64,000 bases of DNA from Leuctra nigra (Eukaryota > Arthropoda > Insecta > Plecoptera > Leuctridae): NCBI GenBank assembly GCA_934045905.1, contig OW203770.1, positions 27,847,259 to 27,911,258 of the forward strand, read 5' to 3'. Shown here piece after piece: positions 59,901 through 64,000 of the stretch. The notes below the pieces were generated by a model. That model did not search any database. It saw only the letters and a list, made by a program, of their open reading frames with translations, and was not told where the DNA came from. A program made the position numbers and the translations under genes. How positions within the stretch are numbered: position 1 is the stretch's first letter; the number at the start of each line of letters is the position of its first letter.

Positions 59901-60101
59901 GTTTCCAGACGTTTGTAGCTTTTTTGATCAAGAAATTGATTTGAGGTTCAAATGCTCATGAGGTATGTATGCATGTTAATATTGATGAAGGGTTATTTTT
60001 GTTGATAAGGTTGATAACGTCTTATTAAACTGTTTCCAGACGTTTGGTGCTTTTTCGATCTCAAACTTTTTTTGAGTTCCATTTGAACAAGTGGATTGTA
60101 T
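56929..60101. repeat. Higher-order unit 5 (type Y)
   Basis: Foldback part 56929-58530, satellite 58531-60101; 3173 bp. Carries all Y markers of unit 3, at exactly 6348 bp distance. Confidence 0.95.
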
Positions 60102-63100
60102 AGGTCCGTGAAGTTAGCACCGCCCATTAACGCACTAATTATCTTATGTGTGGGATGAATTAGGGCACAATTAGTGCGTTCGATCGGCACTAATTTTATA
60201 ATTAGTGCGTCATCCGTTTCCGAGAAAAACGCACTTTACTATGGGCGGTGCCAACTTCACGCAGCACCTCCCATTGACGCACTAATTTTCAAACCCACAC
60301 AGGCAATTAGTGCACAATTAGTGCGTTCGATCCCCCCCATTCCCATAATTAGTGCGCACTTACTTTTCGAGTTATTCGTGAATAACCGTGGGCGGTGCAG
60401 CACCGCCCATTGAAAATTTCAAGGTTTTCAGCACGCCATGTTTTAGTGCACAATTAGTGCGTTCGATTCCCCCCATTCCCATAATTAGTGCGCACTTACT
60501 TTTCGAGTTATTCATGAATAACCGTAGGCGGTGCAGCACCGCCCATTGAAAATTTAAGATTTTCAGCACGCCAAGTTTTAGTGCACAATTAGTGCGTTCG
60601 ATCCCCCCCATTCCCATAATTAGTGCGCACTAACTTTTCGAGTTATTCGCAAATAACCTTGGGCGGTGCACACCGCCCAACACCGCCCATGGGAATGGGG
60701 GGATCTAACGCACTAATTGTGCACTAAAACATGGCGTACTGAAAACATTGAAATAGGGGATAATAGTGCGCACTAATTATAGGAATAGGGGATATCGAAC
60801 GCACTAATTGTGCACTAAAACATGGCGTGCTGAAAAACTTGAAATTTTCAATGGGCGGTGCTGCACCGCCCACGGTTATTCACGAATAACTCGAAAAGTA
60901 AGTGCGCACTAATTATGGGAATGGGGGGGGATCGAACGCACTAATTGTGCACTAAAACATGGCATTCTGAAAACCATGAAATTTTCAATAGCGGTGCTGC
61001 ACCGCCCACGGTTATTCCCGAATAACTCGAAGAGTAAGTGCGCACCAATTATGGGAATGGGGGGGATCGAACGCACTAATTGTGCACTAAAACATGGCGT
61101 ACTGAAAACATTGAAATTTTCAATTGGCGGTGCTGCACCGCCCACGGTTATTCGCGAATAACTCGAAAAGTTAGTGCGCACTAATTATGGGAATGGGGGG
61201 GATCGAACGCACTAATTGTGCACTAAAACATGGCGTGCTGAAAATCTTAAATTTTCAATGTGCGGTGCTGCACCGCCCACGGTTATTCACGAATAACTCG
61301 AAAAGTAAGTGCGCACTAATTATGGGAATGGGGGGAATCGAACGCACTAATTGTGCACTAAAACATGGCGTGCTGAAAACCTTGAAATTTTCAATGGGCG
61401 GTGCTGCACCGCCCAAGGTTATTCACGAATATCTCGAAAAGTAAGTGCGCACTAATTAAGGGAATGGGGGGGATCGAACGCACTAATTGTGCACTAATTG
61501 CCTGTGTGGGTTTGAAAATTAGTGCGTCAATGGGCGGTGCTGCGTGAAGTTGGCACCGCCCATAGTAAAGTGCGTTTTTCACGGAAACGGATGACGCACT
61601 AATTATAAAATTAGTGCCGATCGAACGCACTAATTGTGCACTAATTCATCCTATACATGAGATAATTAGTGCGTTAATGGGCGGTGCTAACTTCACGGAC
61701 CTGGATTGTATCCGTGTAAATATGGCCGAAGACTTAATTTTGGTAATACGTTTTATAACGTCTTATTGAGGGGTTTCCAGACGTTTGATGCTTTTTTGAT
61801 CACGAAGTTGACTTGAGGTCCAAATGACAATGTGGTATGTATGCATGTGAGTATGGCCGATGGGTTAATTTTGTTAACACGCTTTATAACGTCTTATTGA
61901 GGGGTTTCCAGACGTTTGATGCTTTTTTGATCACGAAGTTGACTTGAGGTCCAAATGACAATGTGGTATGAATGCATGTTAGTATTGCCGAAGGGTTAAT
62001 TTTGTTCATACGCTTTATGAAGTCTTATTTAGGTGTTTCGTTTGTACTTGGAACTTTTGAGTTCCAAATCAACAAGTGGATTGTATGCGTGTAAATATAG
62101 CCGAAGGGTTAATTTTGGTAATACGTTTTATAACGTCTCATTGCGGGGTTTCCAGATGTTTGTTGCTTTTTTGATCACGAAGTTGATTAGAGTTCCTAAT
62201 GACCATGTAGTATGTATGCATGTTAGTATTGCCGAATGGTTAATTTTGTTCATACGCTTTATTAAGTCTTATTTAGGTGTTTCCAGGCGTTTGATCCTTT
62301 TTAATCTTAACATTGATTTGAGTTCCAAATGACCATGTAGTATAGTATGTATAACTGTTATAATGGCCAAAGGGATATTTTTGTTAATGCGCTTTATAAC
62401 GTCTTATTAAAATGTTACCAGACGTTTGGTGCTTTTTCGATCTCGAAGTTTTTTTGAGTTCCATATGAACAAGTGGACTGTATCCGTGTAAATATGGCCG
62501 AATATATTAATTTTGTTAATACGCTATAAAACGTCTTATTAAGGGGTTTCCAGATGTTAGTTGCTTTTTTGATCACGAAGTTGATTTCAGGTCCAAATGA
62601 CAATGTGGTATGTATGCATGTTAGTATGGCCGAAGGGTTAATTTTGTTCATACGCTTTATAACGTCATATTAACGGGTTTCCATACGTTTGGTGCTTTTT
62701 TGATCACAAAGTAGATATGAGGTCGTAATGACCATGTGGTATGTATGCGTGTAAATATGGCCGAAGGGTTAATTTTGTTAATACGCTATATAACGTCTTA
62801 TTAAGAGGTTTTCAGATGTTAGTTTCTTTTTTGATCACGAAGTTGATTTCAGGTCCAAATGACAATGTGGTATGTATGCATGTTAGAATGGCCGAAGGGT
62901 TAATTTTGTTCATACGCTTTATAAAGTCTTATTTAGGTGTTTCCAGGCGTTTCAAACTTTTCCAATCTTAACATTGATTTGAGTTCCAAATTACCATATA
63001 GTATAGTATGTATGCCTGTTATAATGGCCGAAGTTTTATTATTGTTAATACGCTTTATAACGTCTTATAAAAATGTTTCCAGACGTTTGTAGCTTTTTTG

Positions 63101-63275
63101 ATCAAGAAATTGATTTGAGGTTCAAATGCTCATGAGGTATGTATGCATGTTAATATTGATGAAGGGTTATTTTTGTTGATAAGCTTGATAACGTCTTATT
63201 AAACTGTTTCCAGACGTTTGGTGCTTTTTCGATCTCAAACTTTTTTTGAGTTCCATTTGAACAAGTGGATTGTAT
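60102..63275. repeat. Higher-order unit 6 (type X)
   Basis: Foldback part 60102-61702 (one G fewer in a G run near 60697), satellite 61703-63275; 3174 bp. Private changes include TTAGGGCACAATTAG near 60161 and CACCTCCC near 60266. Confidence 0.95.
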
Positions 63276-63937
63276 AGGTCCGTGAAGTTAGCACCGCCCA
63301 TTAACGCACTAATTATCTTATGTGTGGGATGAATTAGTGCACAATTAGTGCGTTCGATCGGCACTAATTTTATAATTAGTGCGTCATCCGTTTCCGAGAA
63401 AAACGCACTTTACTATGGGCGGTGCCAACTTCACGCAGCACCGCCCATTGACGCACTAATTTTCAAACCCACACAGGCAATTAGTGCACAATTAGTGCGT
63501 TCGATCCCCCCCATTCCCATAATTAGTGCGCACTTACTTTTCGAGTTATTCGTGAATAACCGTGGGCGGTGCAGCACCGCCCATTGAAAATTTCAAGGTT
63601 TTCAGCACGCCATGTTTTAGTGCACAATTAGTGCGTTCGATTCCCCCCATTCCCATAATTAGTGCGCACTTACTTTTCGAGTTATTCGTGAATAACCGTG
63701 GGCGGTGCAGCACCGCCCATTGAAAATTTCAAGGTTTTCAGCACGCCATGTTTTAGTGCACAATTAGTGCGTTCGATTCCCCCCATTCCCATAATTAGTG
63801 CGCACTTACTTTTCGAGTTATTCATAAATAACCGTGGGCGGTGCAGCACCGCCCATTGAAAATTTTAAGGTTTTCAGCATGCCATGTTTTAGTGCACAAT
63901 TAGTGCGTTCGATCCCCCCCATTCCCATAATTAGTGC
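63276..63937. mobile_element. Broken Foldback-like element at the array edge
   Basis: Left arm only. Unlike the six units it keeps the subrepeat order of the element at 4604 (including TTTTAAGGTTTTCAGCATGCC). It stops inside CATAATTAGTGC and is fused to satellite ATGTTAATATGGCCGAG at a TGC/GTGC microhomology. Confidence 0.9.
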
Positions 63938-64000
63938 ATGTTAATATGGCCGAGTTTTTTTTTGTAAATACGCTTTATAAGGTCTTATTGAATTGTTTCC
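63938..64000 (+). repeat. 131-bp satellite, start of next block
   Basis: Satellite of the GGCCGAGTTTTTTTTTG variant type, as seen around 16.8 and 30.8 kb; continues beyond the window. Confidence 0.9.

Larger units (their letters stand above)
44231..63937. repeat. Higher-order repeat array, period about 3174 bp, Foldback + satellite
   Basis: Six complete units start at 44231, 47406, 50581, 53754, 56929 and 60102 and a broken seventh at 63276. Each is a 1601-1602-bp Foldback-like element followed by about 1571-1573 bp of satellite (twelve 131-bp monomers). Units appear over 99% identical by eye. The Foldback junctions and the GGATTGTAT duplication are the same in all, so amplification followed a single insertion. 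Confidence 0.96.

Overview
This is eukaryotic repeat DNA. The window looks like a heterochromatic, possibly pericentromeric, block from an invertebrate animal, most likely an arthropod. I see no host gene, exon set, tRNA gene or operon. The only coding sequence belongs to decayed transposable elements: a CR1/Jockey-like LINE, a Penelope-like element, a gag/protease-only LTR retrotransposon and a small second LINE. The clade guess rests on the element mix (GIY-YIG Penelope, 5S-rRNA-headed SINE, hAT and TTAA MITEs) and is an inference.

The matrix is an AT-rich satellite with a monomer of about 131 bp, carrying recurring blocks such as TTTTTTGATCACGAAG, ATGGCCGAAGGGTTA and CGCTTTATAACGTC. It fills most of 3.8-32.56 kb and re-appears up to 64 kb. 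From left to right the elements set in it are: LINE copy 1, minus strand and cut by the window start (1-2281), with its flank (to about 3790); a Foldback-like element of two long inverted arms built from 136-bp subrepeats (4604-6420, 9-bp target duplication); a hAT-type MITE (6693-7236); a Penelope-like element with an inverted partial copy head to head (9387-12760); a Helitron/Helentron-like element carrying tandem ETS-CRE motifs (12945-15296); two TTAA-flanked MITEs (16893-17275, 18615-19152); and an 8.3-kb LTR retrotransposon lacking reverse transcriptase (21595-29922), itself hit by a MITE, a 5S-derived SINE and a LINE fragment.

At about 33338 the left edge of the window repeats: 1-4136 and 33338-37467 are a near-identical direct segmental duplication holding the same LINE insertion with the same frameshift. 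In the second copy the stretch matching 4137-5554 is replaced by 4.3 kb (37468-41777) that holds a hairpin repeat and a second, longer, inverted copy of the Helentron-like element. Homology to the first copy then resumes in the Foldback right arm.

The last third (44231-63937) is a higher-order repeat: six complete units of 3173-3175 bp and one broken unit. Each unit is one 1.6-kb Foldback element plus about twelve 131-bp monomers. Every unit keeps the same insertion junctions, so the transposon was captured once and amplified with the satellite. Two unit variants run in the order X-X-Y-X-Y-X, giving a further 6348-bp period. The layout reads as local amplification of a transposon-satellite composite, and is the most notable structure here.
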